NCBI GenBank assembly: GCA_028711925.1
Contig: JAQTRH010000011.1
Coordinates: 1-15,168 of the forward strand
DNA from: Candidatus Nanoarchaeia archaeon
Lineage (GTDB): Archaea; Nanobdellota; Nanobdellia; Woesearchaeales; CG1-02-33-12
DNA: 15,168 bases
Direction of reading: 5' to 3'
Shown here one piece after another: positions 1-7,125 of this stretch. Position 1 is the stretch's first letter. Every line of letters starts with the position of its first letter. The notes under the pieces were generated by a model, which ran no database searches, was not told where the DNA came from, and saw only the letters and a program-made list of their open reading frames with translations. A program made the translations under genes and the position numbers.

Positions 1-2
1 TA

Positions 3-770
3 AAGGATGATATAAAGGTCGCTCACATAAATATCACCCCAAAACAGCTTGTCAAGAGGTCAATACTGCTATCCTTTTCATCTGCAATTGCAGTAACCTT
101 TTTTTCTTTTGTAATTATAGAAAGCCAAAGGGGTTCTTTGTCGATACTTCCATTAATTTTTTTGTTTACTCTCATCTTCATTTTCTTTTTCGTTTTAAAT
201 ATTCCTAAGGTTTATATAAGGAGAAGAGAGCGCGAAATAAACAAAGAGGTTTTGTTTGCCGGAAGATATCTTTTGGTGAAGCTTGAGTCAGGAACCCCTC
301 TTTTTAATGCTCTTATTGATGCTTCAAAAGGATATGGAATTGCGGGCAGATTCTTTAAGGAAATAGTAGATGATATAAGCACAGGAACACCAATAGAGGA
401 AGCTCTTGAGAAAGCAAGAAAGTATAATTCATCTAAAAGCTTTAATAAAATACTATGGCAGATAATAACAGCCCTTAAAACAGGAGCAGAAGTAGTGAAT
501 CCATTGAAAGCAACTCTAAAGCAAATAACACAAGACCAAGTGATAGAGATAAAAGAATACGGAAAAAAACTTAACTCTCTAGTTATGTTTTATATGATAA
601 TTGCATGTGTCATGCCTTCACTTGGAATTACAATGATTGTTATACTCTCTAGTTTTGTTGAGCTTGATATAACAATGACTCACCTCTTTGTGGTTCTTTT
701 TTTCCTTGCAGTGGTGCAGTTTTTTTTCATATCCTTAATTAAATCATCAAGACCTATGGTGAACATATGA
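3..770 (+). CDS. TadC/PilC-like pilus platform protein, 5' partial
   Basis: Type II secretion system F family protein, the inner membrane platform of type IV pilus and archaellum-like machines, which works with a cytoplasmic assembly ATPase. The frame is open to the left edge: 45 codons precede the first possible TTG at 138, and they encode a plausible hydrophobic helix (about 64-118), so the true start lies outside the window. Downstream are another helix (residues about 50-65 of the visible protein), a cytoplasmic helical stretch with the family pattern of Gly-Thr-Pro and Leu-Lys-Thr-Gly-Ala-Glu turns, and two C-terminal membrane helices. It overlaps the next gene by four bases (ATGA), which suggests coupled translation. 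A separate lone ORF starting at 138 is unlikely. The exact subfamily (archaellum FlaJ, Tad TadC or archaeal pilus EppA-linked type) cannot be settled here. Confidence 0.85.
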   Translation, partial: KDDIKVAHINITPKQLVKRSILLSFSSAIAVTFFSFVIIESQRGSLSILPLIFLFTLIFIFFFVLNIPKVYIRRREREINKEVLFAGRYLLVKLESGTPLFNALIDASKGYGIAGRFFKEIVDDISTGTPIEEALEKARKYNSSKSFNKILWQIITALKTGAEVVNPLKATLKQITQDQVIEIKEYGKKLNSLVMFYMIIACVMPSLGITMIVILSSFVELDITMTHLFVVLFFLAVVQFFFISLIKSSRPMVNI

Positions 771-1801
771 GAATATTTTTTTTAGATGAGTTTGGAAAGG
801 CGATAATTCCTGAGAAACTAAGACCAGGATTAAGAAAATACCTTATGAAGGCAGGGATATTTGCTGTTCCTTACAGGTCTTTTGGCATCCTCTTTTATGT
901 ATGCGTCTTACTTAGCATATTCCTTTTCTTTGGTTATGCTTACACTCCTCTTTCAACCTACTCTTCAGGTTTTAAGTTATTCATATTTTCTTTTTTTGCA
1001 GGGGTTTTGATAACTTCTTCCGTGGCGCTATTTTCATTTGGTGTGATATATTTTTATCTTGATTTAAAGATTTTCAACAGGACAGTGCAGATGGAAGAAG
1101 TTTTAGAGGATTTTTTGAAATTTGTTTCCGAGAACCTTAAGGGAGGAATGGCTTTTGAGAAATCCCTTTGGTCAGCTATAAAGCCTGAGTTCGGAGTGCT
1201 TGGAACAGAGATTAGTTTAACTGCCAAAAAAGTTATGACAGGAGAGGATGTAGAGGATGCAGTACAGGAATTCACTGGAAAGTATGATTCTCCTATTCTT
1301 AAAAGGTCTTTTAACCTTATAATAGAAGGGCTTAAAGGAGGAGGTCAGGTTGGAGAGCTAATCGATAGGGTTATAGAGGATATAGCAGAAACAAGAGCAT
1401 TAAAGAAAGAGATGGCTACAACAAATATGACTTATGTTATATTTATAATGGTTGTTGTAATGGCTATTACTCCAGGGCTTTTCGCTCTTTCCTATCAGCT
1501 ATTAATAATATTAGGAAGCTTTATAACTAAGATAGGTGCATCGCAAACAAGCAGCACGGCAGTAAACTTGGCGTTTAGTGTTTCAAAAATTTCAATACCG
1601 CATTCTGACTTTATTGCTTTTTCAAGATATGCTCTCATTTTAATCTCTGTTTTCTCGTCTATGATAGTTTCTATGATAAGAAAGGGAAGCATAAAGGCAG
1701 GTATTGCCTACATCCCGGTTTTTGTGACGATATCTCTTATAGTTCACTCAATACTTGTATTTTTGCTTTCAAAAGTTTTTGGAGGTCTTGTAATCAGCTA
1801 G
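767..1801 (+). CDS. TadC/PilC-like pilus platform protein
   Basis: A second T2SF-family membrane protein of 344 residues, complete. Membrane helices are visible at about 38-58, 71-98, 222-250, 284-304 and 312-336. The cytoplasmic T2SF domain lies at about 105-215, with the typical 'SENLKGGMAFEKSL' start and the 'IIEGLKGGGQVGELI' glycine turn near 186-199. Archaeal pilus loci often encode two such proteins in tandem, and here they overlap by ATGA, so they probably form a heteromeric platform. GGTG at 758-761 sits five bases before the ATG and fixes the start. The family assignment is strong; which pilus type it serves is inferred from the pilins that follow. Confidence 0.88.
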   Translation: MRIFFLDEFGKAIIPEKLRPGLRKYLMKAGIFAVPYRSFGILFYVCVLLSIFLFFGYAYTPLSTYSSGFKLFIFSFFAGVLITSSVALFSFGVIYFYLDLKIFNRTVQMEEVLEDFLKFVSENLKGGMAFEKSLWSAIKPEFGVLGTEISLTAKKVMTGEDVEDAVQEFTGKYDSPILKRSFNLIIEGLKGGGQVGELIDRVIEDIAETRALKKEMATTNMTYVIFIMVVVMAITPGLFALSYQLLIILGSFITKIGASQTSSTAVNLAFSVSKISIPHSDFIAFSRYALILISVFSSMIVSMIRKGSIKAGIAYIPVFVTISLIVHSILVFLLSKVFGGLVIS

Positions 1802-1809
1802 TTAAAAAC

Positions 1810-1873
1810 GAAAACTTTATATAGCAAATAGATAATTAAAAGGATATAATCAATTTTAATTAAAAAGGAGGAG
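1810..1873 (+). promoter_or_regulatory. Promoter and strong ribosome site of the six-cysteine pilin
   Basis: A TATA box (CTTTATATA, 1815-1823) is preceded by a purine-rich BRE-like CGAAAA. Transcription should start near 1845-1850, leaving a leader of about 30 bases. GGAGGAG at 1867-1873 is the strongest ribosome site in the window, ending five bases before the ATG. A separate strong promoter and ribosome site inside a pilus locus suggest that this pilin is made in excess over its neighbours. Confidence 0.7.
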
Positions 1874-1878
1874 ATAAA

Positions 1879-2364
1879 ATGGTTACAAAAAAAAGGGCAC
1901 AGGCTGCCATGGAATTCTTAATGACCTATGGATGGGCAATTCTTGTCGTCCTGGTTGTTATCGGGGCATTAGCATACTTTGGTGTTTTAAATCCGCAGAA
2001 CCTTATGCCTGAGAAATGCACTTTTCCTATGGGATTGTATTGTGAAGACTACATACTAAGAGAAGGTGCTGCTGCAAGTTTTAGGTTGCAGAATGGTATG
2101 GGAAATAGCATAAATATTACAAAGATAAGTATTAACTCACAATCTTATACTCAATTGGACTGCGAAAATTTAGAGGTTAATACTGTAATTCACAACGGTG
2201 AAAGTGAGATTATAACAGTACCCTGTACTTCTTTAGAAGCATCCAACAGCAAAGTAAGAGCAGAGATTGACCTTACTTACTGCGATGCCGGTTTAAGTGC
2301 ATTAGACTGTGCAACATTTTCTCACACCATGAGAGGAGAATTGCTGACAAGAATAGAAGAGTAA
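1879..2364 (+). CDS. Type IV pilin-like protein with six cysteines (candidate major pilin)
   Basis: A 161-residue protein with a class III signal peptide: positive N-terminus (KKR), predicted prepilin peptidase cut after Ala7 (RA|QAAMEF), and Glu at mature position 5, as in classic pilins. The hydrophobic assembly helix spans about residues 11-37. The globular part carries cysteines at 47, 55, 95, 116, 135 and 144, an even number that could form three disulfides outside the cell. The gene has its own TATA box, the best ribosome site in the window and a following T-rich terminator, so it is probably transcribed alone. The major-subunit role is an inference from these signals. The globular domain is not one I recognise. 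Confidence 0.85.
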   Translation: MVTKKRAQAAMEFLMTYGWAILVVLVVIGALAYFGVLNPQNLMPEKCTFPMGLYCEDYILREGAAASFRLQNGMGNSINITKISINSQSYTQLDCENLEVNTVIHNGESEIITVPCTSLEASNSKVRAEIDLTYCDAGLSALDCATFSHTMRGELLTRIEE

Positions 2365-2366
2365 TT

Positions 2367-2397
2367 CTTTTAATTTTTTAATTTTTTAATTCTTTTT
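2367..2397 (+). terminator. T-rich terminator with AATTTTTT tandem units
   Basis: Directly after the pilin stop there are several runs of 4-6 T on the coding strand, including a tandem AATTTTTT unit, with no need for a hairpin. This is the usual form of archaeal transcription termination. It separates the pilin at 1879 from the next promoter. Confidence 0.6.
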
Positions 2398-2446
2398 ATC
2401 TTAATCTTATTTAATTTTTAATTTTACTTTGGAGTAGGCACAAAGA

Positions 2447-2455
2447 TTTATATAG
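2447..2455 (+). promoter_or_regulatory. TATA box for a leaderless transcript
   Basis: TTTATATAG lies about 26 bases before the ATG at 2477, so transcription should begin at or very near that ATG. No ribosome site is visible between them. This argues for ATG 2477 over the in-frame GTG at 2462. Confidence 0.7.
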
Positions 2456-2476
2456 TTTTAAGTGATTTTTTTTAAT

Positions 2477-2920
2477 ATGGCAAGAGCACAGGCATCTATG
2501 GAATATCTTCTTGTTGCAGGAATTGTTTTGCTGGTAATTCTTCCATCAATCTACATTTTTTATAATTATTCTCATAGATCTAATGTTGAAATAGGTCAAA
2601 GCCAGGTTGATAATATAGGCAAGAAAATAGTTGATGCAGCAGAGGAAGTTTACTACCTTGGAGGGCAATCAAAGATAACACTTGATTTGACAATGCCTGA
2701 AGGAGTTAAAAACATGGAAATATGGTGCAATCAAAAACTTGTTTTTTTAATGGAAGACGGCTCAGAACTTTCTTTTAACTCAAGGGTTAATATAACATCT
2801 GACGAATATCTAGGCGGTCCAAAGGTTTGTTATGGGTTTAAAGAAGCAAGCTACTCACAAGGATTAAAGAAAGTTATAGTAAGTGCTAAAATGGATAATG
2901 TATTGGTTGAGGTAAGATGA
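2477..2920 (+). CDS. Type IV pilin-like protein (class III signal peptide)
   Basis: A 147-residue secreted pilin-like protein. The start at ATG 2477 gives MARA|QASMEY, a class III signal with predicted cleavage after Ala4 and Glu at mature position 5, followed by a hydrophobic helix to about residue 29. An in-frame GTG at 2462 would add five residues, but it lies too close to the TATA box. The rest is predicted beta-rich with two cysteines (in 'IWCNQ' and 'KVCYG') that could pair. It heads a probable three-gene unit with the pilins at 2917 and 3359, and its stop overlaps the next ATG (ATGA). It may be a minor pilin. The family is clear from the signal; the head domain is unassigned. Confidence 0.83.
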   Translation: MARAQASMEYLLVAGIVLLVILPSIYIFYNYSHRSNVEIGQSQVDNIGKKIVDAAEEVYYLGGQSKITLDLTMPEGVKNMEIWCNQKLVFLMEDGSELSFNSRVNITSDEYLGGPKVCYGFKEASYSQGLKKVIVSAKMDNVLVEVR

Positions 2921-3345
2921 AAAAAGCACAATCATCAATAGAGGTTGCATTGCTAGTTGGAGTCATGTTCCTTATATTCAATGTTTTCCTAATTGTGGTT
3001 GTGTATCGTATGGTTGAGGTTCAAAATCAGAATGATAGACGAATTATAGAAGATATGACTTCTGTGATAGAAAGCGAAATTATCCTTGCTTCAGGGGTTG
3101 AGGATGGCTACATAAGGACATTTGATGTTCCAACTACATTAAACGGAATAGATTATTCAATTGAACTTATAAATTCAACAGTGCTTAAATCAGATTATTC
3201 TAAACTTATCCTTGAGTATGTTGATTTCACAGAAAAATATGAAACTGTAGCAAGGCTGCCTAAGAATGTTGACGGTGTTGTTCATCATGGAAAAAACGAA
3301 ATAGTTAAAAAGGATGGAATTGTATGCCTTAATGTTTGCTCTTAA
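2917..3345 (+). CDS. Type IV pilin-like protein (class III signal peptide)
   Basis: 142 residues. MKKA|QSSIEV is a class III prepilin signal with cleavage predicted after Ala4 and Glu at mature position 5, followed by an unusually long hydrophobic helix (about residues 8-32). The soluble part is short, with a cysteine pair near the extreme C-terminus (VCLNVCS). It overlaps the upstream pilin by four bases, with GAGG at 2909-2912 as the ribosome site, and the next pilin starts 13 bases after its stop. Probably a minor or initiating pilin of the same apparatus. No head domain family was recognised. Confidence 0.82.
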   Translation: MKKAQSSIEVALLVGVMFLIFNVFLIVVVYRMVEVQNQNDRRIIEDMTSVIESEIILASGVEDGYIRTFDVPTTLNGIDYSIELINSTVLKSDYSKLILEYVDFTEKYETVARLPKNVDGVVHHGKNEIVKKDGIVCLNVCS

Positions 3346-3349
3346 AAGA

Positions 3350-3353
3350 GGTG
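3350..3353 (+). promoter_or_regulatory. Ribosome site deciding the start at 3359
   Basis: GGTG with five bases to ATG 3359, the same spacing as in other genes of this window. It rejects an upstream in-frame GTG-type start at 3314, inside the previous gene, and places the signal peptide at the N-terminus. Confidence 0.65.
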
Positions 3354-3358
3354 TTATA

Positions 3359-3787
3359 ATGAAAAAAGCACAGACATGGTCTTTAGATCTTATGATAGCA
3401 ATATTAATATTTATTGTTGTTATTATAAGCTTTTTCTATATAATAAACAGCTCTTTACAAGAGACAGACACAGACAAGCTAAAACAAGAAGCAGAATTCA
3501 TACCTGAAAGGCTTATCTCTTCAGACACAAACAATAATCAAATTTATCAAGGAGTGAATGAGGAATCTCCAGGAGGAAATATAATTGATGATAAATACCT
3601 AAATAATCTTGTTGAGAAATCAAAAACACCTGAAGGATATGAAGAAATTAGAAAAGAGCTTGGAATACAGGGAGATTTTTATATTCATTTTGAGGATGAA
3701 GAAGGAAATATTATCTATATCGATGATGATAATGATATAGCAGGCATAGGTCATGAGGATGTAGAAATTGTTGATGCCGGGCAATAA
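3359..3787 (+). CDS. Type IV pilin-like protein, QTWSLD signal variant
   Basis: 142 residues with signal MKKA|QTWSLDLM: cleavage is predicted after Ala4, but the usual Glu5 is Leu and an Asp follows at mature position 6. The hydrophobic helix runs from about 10 to 30. The remainder is acidic, and its C-terminal part (about 99-125, around 'RKELGIQGDFYIHFE') is closely matched by the hidden frame at 5193-5535, where about half of 28 aligned residues are identical. It ends the short-pilin unit; a new promoter follows. Such WSLD-type prepilins recur in archaeal pilus loci, and their exact role is unknown to me. Possibly a minor pilin contacting the vWA protein encoded next. Confidence 0.8.
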   Translation: MKKAQTWSLDLMIAILIFIVVIISFFYIINSSLQETDTDKLKQEAEFIPERLISSDTNNNQIYQGVNEESPGGNIIDDKYLNNLVEKSKTPEGYEEIRKELGIQGDFYIHFEDEEGNIIYIDDDNDIAGIGHEDVEIVDAGQ

Positions 3788-3827
3788 TCTGTTTAAAAAT
3801 ATATTCACCTTTTAATAGATACAAAAA

Positions 3828-3835
3828 TTTTATAT
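3828..3835 (+). promoter_or_regulatory. TATA box of the vWA protein gene
   Basis: TTTATATA in an A-rich context (ACAAAAATTTTATATAC) lies about 29 bases before ATG 3861. The transcript should be leaderless or nearly so, which supports that ATG as the start. Confidence 0.65.
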
Positions 3836-3860
3836 ACATAAACTAAATGCACAAGGTAGG

Positions 3861-5189
3861 ATGGTTGAGAAAGACTTAGAAATGATAAATTTTTTTGAAA
3901 ACAAAAAAAATAATTTTAAATTTCCTATAATCCTCATTATAATTTTAATTGCATTAACACTGAAGGTTAATGCTGAATCAGAAGGCTTTTGTGGCGGAGA
4001 CATAGTTCTTGTGCTTGACAGTTCAGGAAGTATTAACAGTTCTGAGATGGCTATTATGAAAAGTGCTGCCATTGGATTTGTTGAGCATTTTTTGCCAGAT
4101 ACCGATTCCGAAATAGCAGTTGTAGATTTTGACGAGAAAGCTAGGTTGGTTCAGGATTTTACTACTGATTTAAATAAGCTTAAAAGCAAAATAAATTATG
4201 ATATACTTTCAGGCGGATATACCAATTGGGAAGATGCACTTAGAATATCAGGAGAACAATTTCCAAATAGACTTGGTAATCCTGACTTGATTATATTTGC
4301 TTCAGATGGCATGCCAAATAGGATTGGTTATGATCCTGTTTTGGGGGTTGGAGAATCTGAAGCAGTTGCTGCTGCTGTTGAAAGGGCTAAAGAGCTCAAT
4401 GATAGCGGTGTGAGAATAATTGCTCTTGGAATTGGAATACCTAGTAGTAAGGTAGCAAACATGAAAGAAATTTCATCAGATATCTCAGGAAATGAGGAGG
4501 ATTATATTGATGCTAAGGACTTTGATGATTTCACTGAAAAGTTAGCTGAACTGGCAAAAAAGCTCTGTACTGCGGTAGTAAGGGGAGTAGTGACTGACGA
4601 TTCAGGTAATCCTATCCCTGGAGCTACTGTACAGGTAATTGGAGTTAAAGACCCTAATAATCCAGATTATACCTTTACAACCATAACCGATGAAAACGGA
4701 GAGTATATAATTGAAAATGTCATGCCTGGAAAACATGATATAGTTGTGTATAAAACTGGATACCAGGAACTAAACAAGAATTTTACATTTTATGTGGATA
4801 TGGGCATAACTGATTTTCCAATTAATTTCATAATCTTTAAAGGAGTGGAAGAGTGCCAGCAAGACTGCAGCAAAAAATCAGATGTAATACCAAGATGCAA
4901 TCCTGAATGTGATGGAATAAACGGATGCAAATTCTATTCAGAGTATGAAGGAGATAAAAGGGCAAAAGACGCATGCACAACCCCTTACAAAAAGGTAGCT
5001 GGTGTAGTAGAGTCATTCAACAGCACACATAAGATAATATGTTGCGGCACTTTTAATCAACATCCTTATATACAGAAAAAAAATATGGTTGTTAAAATCC
5101 CTGATAATGCAACAAATGTTGTAACAATAACAAGACTGGTATTCTGGAGAGGAAGAATTTTAAGGATGGTCACGCACGTTTGGAACTAA
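3861..5189 (+). CDS. Secreted vWA-domain protein with carboxypeptidase-regulatory-like domain
   Basis: 442 residues. A Sec-type signal or anchor helix (21-38) ends in VNA, a likely cleavage site. The vWA domain (about 47-235) keeps the metal-ion-dependent adhesion site: Asp-Ser-Ser-Gly-Ser at 53-57, Thr121 and Asp149, so it can probably bind a ligand through a divalent metal. A carboxypeptidase-regulatory-like / CNA-B-like beta domain follows (about 239-325; 'GVVTDDSGNPIPGATV', 'TDENGEYIIENV'). Then comes a cysteine-rich tail with cysteines at 333, 337, 346, 350, 356, 372, 394 and 395. Sitting among pilin genes, it resembles in concept the vWA proteins of bacterial Tad and type IV pili (TadG, PilY1), and may be a pilus-tip adhesin; this role is inferred. 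The C-terminal sequence 'TRLVFWRGR' looks like a natural end. Confidence 0.85.
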   Translation: MVEKDLEMINFFENKKNNFKFPIILIIILIALTLKVNAESEGFCGGDIVLVLDSSGSINSSEMAIMKSAAIGFVEHFLPDTDSEIAVVDFDEKARLVQDFTTDLNKLKSKINYDILSGGYTNWEDALRISGEQFPNRLGNPDLIIFASDGMPNRIGYDPVLGVGESEAVAAAVERAKELNDSGVRIIALGIGIPSSKVANMKEISSDISGNEEDYIDAKDFDDFTEKLAELAKKLCTAVVRGVVTDDSGNPIPGATVQVIGVKDPNNPDYTFTTITDENGEYIIENVMPGKHDIVVYKTGYQELNKNFTFYVDMGITDFPINFIIFKGVEECQQDCSKKSDVIPRCNPECDGINGCKFYSEYEGDKRAKDACTTPYKKVAGVVESFNSTHKIICCGTFNQHPYIQKKNMVVKIPDNATNVVTITRLVFWRGRILRMVTHVWN

Positions 5190-5192
5190 AAA

Positions 5193-5535
5193 GTGGTCGA
5201 AAATCAAAAAACCAAACAAAACAAAAGGAAATGAAGCAAAGTTTATTATTGTAATTCTATCGGTTTTTTTAGGACTGTTCTTTGTTTCATCATCTTACAA
5301 AAGCTACAAGATTAAATCAGGAATAAATAATATAATTGAAAATTTAGTTAATGGAGATGAAATTGATGAGCAGGCTCTAAACAGTATTATGAGCAAAGAA
5401 TACATTGAAATGAAAAAAGAGCTGGGAATAGAGCAGGAATTTCTGGTTTATTTTGAAAATGAAAAAAGAGAGATTATAGAAATAAATGGAATATACTGCT
5501 TCGGATATGATGAGATAGCAATTGAATGCAAGTAA
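5193..5535 (+). pseudogene. Pilin-like paralogue with broken frame or non-canonical start
   Basis: A 124-codon open frame (5164-5535, ending TAA) follows the vWA gene but has no ATG, GTG or TTG before its membrane helix (about 5239-5295). Its product matches the C-terminus of the pilin at 3359: 'KKELGIEQEFLVYFENEK' against 'RKELGIQGDFYIHFEDEE', with about half of 28 residues identical, so it is real coding sequence. A GTG at 5193, three bases after the vWA stop, opens another frame that ends at 5234. Removing one A from the A6 run at 5206-5211 would join the two into a clean 113-residue protein with a basic N-terminus and one membrane helix. This could be a disabled gene, a sequencing or assembly slip in the A run, a frameshift during expression, or a rare start codon (for example ATC 5203). 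No class III signal is visible. Confidence 0.7.
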
Positions 5536-5564
5536 TTTTTGCAAATCTGAAATTTAGAAAACAA

Positions 5565-5573
5565 TTTAAATAC
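5565..5573 (+). promoter_or_regulatory. TATA box for a leaderless pilin-like gene
   Basis: TTTAAATAC lies about 28 bases before ATG 5597 with no ribosome site between, so a leaderless transcript is likely. Confidence 0.6.
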
Positions 5574-5596
5574 CAGCTGTTAAATAATATTATACA

Positions 5597-6109
5597 ATGA
5601 AAAAAAGAGGCTATTTTTTTACTTTGGATTCCTTTATTGCAACAAGCATAATAGTAATAGGAATTGCCTTAGTTCTTTTTGCAAGGTCAAACAAGCCGTA
5701 TGAAATGCAGACAGCAATTCTATCGCATGATATTATAGGAACAACATATTCTGTTAGAATTTATGAATTAAGCGACAATCCTTATTTAAATGAACTTGTA
5801 GAGAATGGAAATATAACAAGATTTGAAAATACTGTATTACAGCAAATAGGGGAATTCTGCTATCGGGGCATGAATGAAACGGCAATAAACTTCACAGAAA
5901 AAGTCTTCATAAAAGTTGTTCCAAAAACATATAATTTTCAGATATTGATTATCAATACAACAAACCATGCATTGTTTAATTACACAAGCGATAAAAGGAT
6001 TTCAGAAGAATCAGAACTGCTTATATCATACAAAAATTTGATATTTGGACAGTTAGGTAATTCGACCATGTGGGGACCATACCTTGCAGAGGTGAGAACA
6101 TGGCAATAA
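5597..6109 (+). CDS. Pilin-like protein with RG|YFFTLD signal
   Basis: 170 residues. The N-terminus MKKRG|YFFTLDSFIA resembles a prepilin signal: basic, Gly at -1, then a hydrophobic helix (about 12-29) with an Asp at mature position 6 as in the pilin at 3359. The mature first residue would be Tyr, not Gln. The soluble part has one cysteine and several Asn-X-Ser/Thr sites that could be N-glycosylated outside the cell. Its last ten bases overlap the start of the next gene, whose N-terminus has the same RG-FFTL pattern, so the two are probably made together and may form a heterodimer. The head domain is not recognised. Whether prepilin peptidase cuts this variant is inference. Confidence 0.75.
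   Translation: MKKRGYFFTLDSFIATSIIVIGIALVLFARSNKPYEMQTAILSHDIIGTTYSVRIYELSDNPYLNELVENGNITRFENTVLQQIGEFCYRGMNETAINFTEKVFIKVVPKTYNFQILIINTTNHALFNYTSDKRISEESELLISYKNLIFGQLGNSTMWGPYLAEVRTWQ
6091..6094 (+). promoter_or_regulatory. Ribosome site deciding the start at 6100
   Basis: GGTG (within GAGGTGA, 6089-6095) is exactly five bases before ATG 6100. It supports this start rather than the in-frame GTG at 6070, which would bury the basic N-terminal signal behind ten extra residues. Confidence 0.65.
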
Positions 6110-7107
6110 AAGGAAAAAGAGGAGTGTTCTTTACCTTGATAGCAGTGCTTGTTGTAAGTGTTTTGGTTATAGCATTTTCATACAATGAAAATTTTACATC
6201 AAAAAACAGGGTTCCAATTATATCATCGAGAGTTAAGACATCAAGCAACTTTGTAAGGGATTTAGAGGAATCTTATATTAAGGCCTCACTCCAAACATCA
6301 AGCTACAATGCTATTAATTCAATCCTTTTGTACATTGAAAATTATAGAACTTTTGAGGGTCTTGGAAACGAACAGGAACTTAACGATATGTTCAAGGAGG
6401 TGCTTATCAACGGGTCTATCAAGGGAGCCAAACTATACCAGGGATATGGTATAAGCTTGATGAACGGAAACACTTTTGAATATCGGTTAAACAGAATAGA
6501 ACAAGCATCTAAAAATTTTTTTAATTTAAGAACAGATTTCAAAAAAGAAGACATTGAAGTAGCTATTTTTCAAACAAATGATACAGGACCTTGGTATATT
6601 GGGGTTAACTTAACCTTAGAATACACAGTTGATGCAGACGTTGCCTACTGGAACAGAACAAAAACATTTACCATCTTCTTAGACCTAAGAGAATTCAATG
6701 ATCCTTTGTTCTTAGTTAATCCAAAAACCGCTGCACATAGAAAGATAAATCCAACACCATTTAATTCAAGTGAATGGGATATAGACACATTAAAGATTCA
6801 TATTAACAGCGGAACATACAGGCATGAACCAAATGCGTCAAGCTACTTAAATAGATTGTTTAACTCAGCAAAAGTTTCAGAATGCTGCGGCATAGAATCA
6901 TTTGTTAATGAAACTCTTTGCAGACAAATTGAAGAAAAAAGTTATGTTGACTTCTGCTTCTGGAGTGATGTATGCGACCCTGGAACTAAATATGGGGAAA
7001 ATCTTTATAATATAACAGGAATAACAAATGAAACATACCCCTTTAAGCTCGATGCTTACCATGCTGCAAGGTATAATGTCCTTGGTCAAGCGGATCGTAT
7101 TAATTAA
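6100..7107 (+). CDS. Large pilin-like surface protein with RG|VFFTL signal
   Basis: 335 residues from ATG 6100. The N-terminus MAIKGKRG|VFFTLIAV has the shape of a prepilin signal with Gly8 at -1, followed by a hydrophobic helix to about 27; unlike the neighbours it has no acidic residue at mature 5 or 6. The large extracellular part contains many Asn-X-Ser/Thr sequons and five cysteines clustered at about 264-304 (SECCG, TLCRQ, DFCFW, DVCDP), which suggests a disulfide-stabilised module. It overlaps the previous pilin-like gene by ten bases. The size and position suggest a tip or accessory subunit, comparable in architecture to large minor pilins; the domain itself is not one I recognise. 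Confidence 0.72.
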   Translation: MAIKGKRGVFFTLIAVLVVSVLVIAFSYNENFTSKNRVPIISSRVKTSSNFVRDLEESYIKASLQTSSYNAINSILLYIENYRTFEGLGNEQELNDMFKEVLINGSIKGAKLYQGYGISLMNGNTFEYRLNRIEQASKNFFNLRTDFKKEDIEVAIFQTNDTGPWYIGVNLTLEYTVDADVAYWNRTKTFTIFLDLREFNDPLFLVNPKTAAHRKINPTPFNSSEWDIDTLKIHINSGTYRHEPNASSYLNRLFNSAKVSECCGIESFVNETLCRQIEEKSYVDFCFWSDVCDPGTKYGENLYNITGITNETYPFKLDAYHAARYNVLGQADRIN

Positions 7108-7125
7108 TGAGGTGTTTTTAATAAA

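Noticed and set aside
138..770. TTG at 138 as the start of the first T2SF protein
   Set aside because: The frame stays open upstream to the left edge and encodes a further hydrophobic helix that fits the family, so the gene simply begins outside the window.
2462..2476. GTG start five codons upstream of the second pilin
   Set aside because: It lies seven bases after the TATA box, too close to be transcribed; ATG 2477 gives a proper class III signal.
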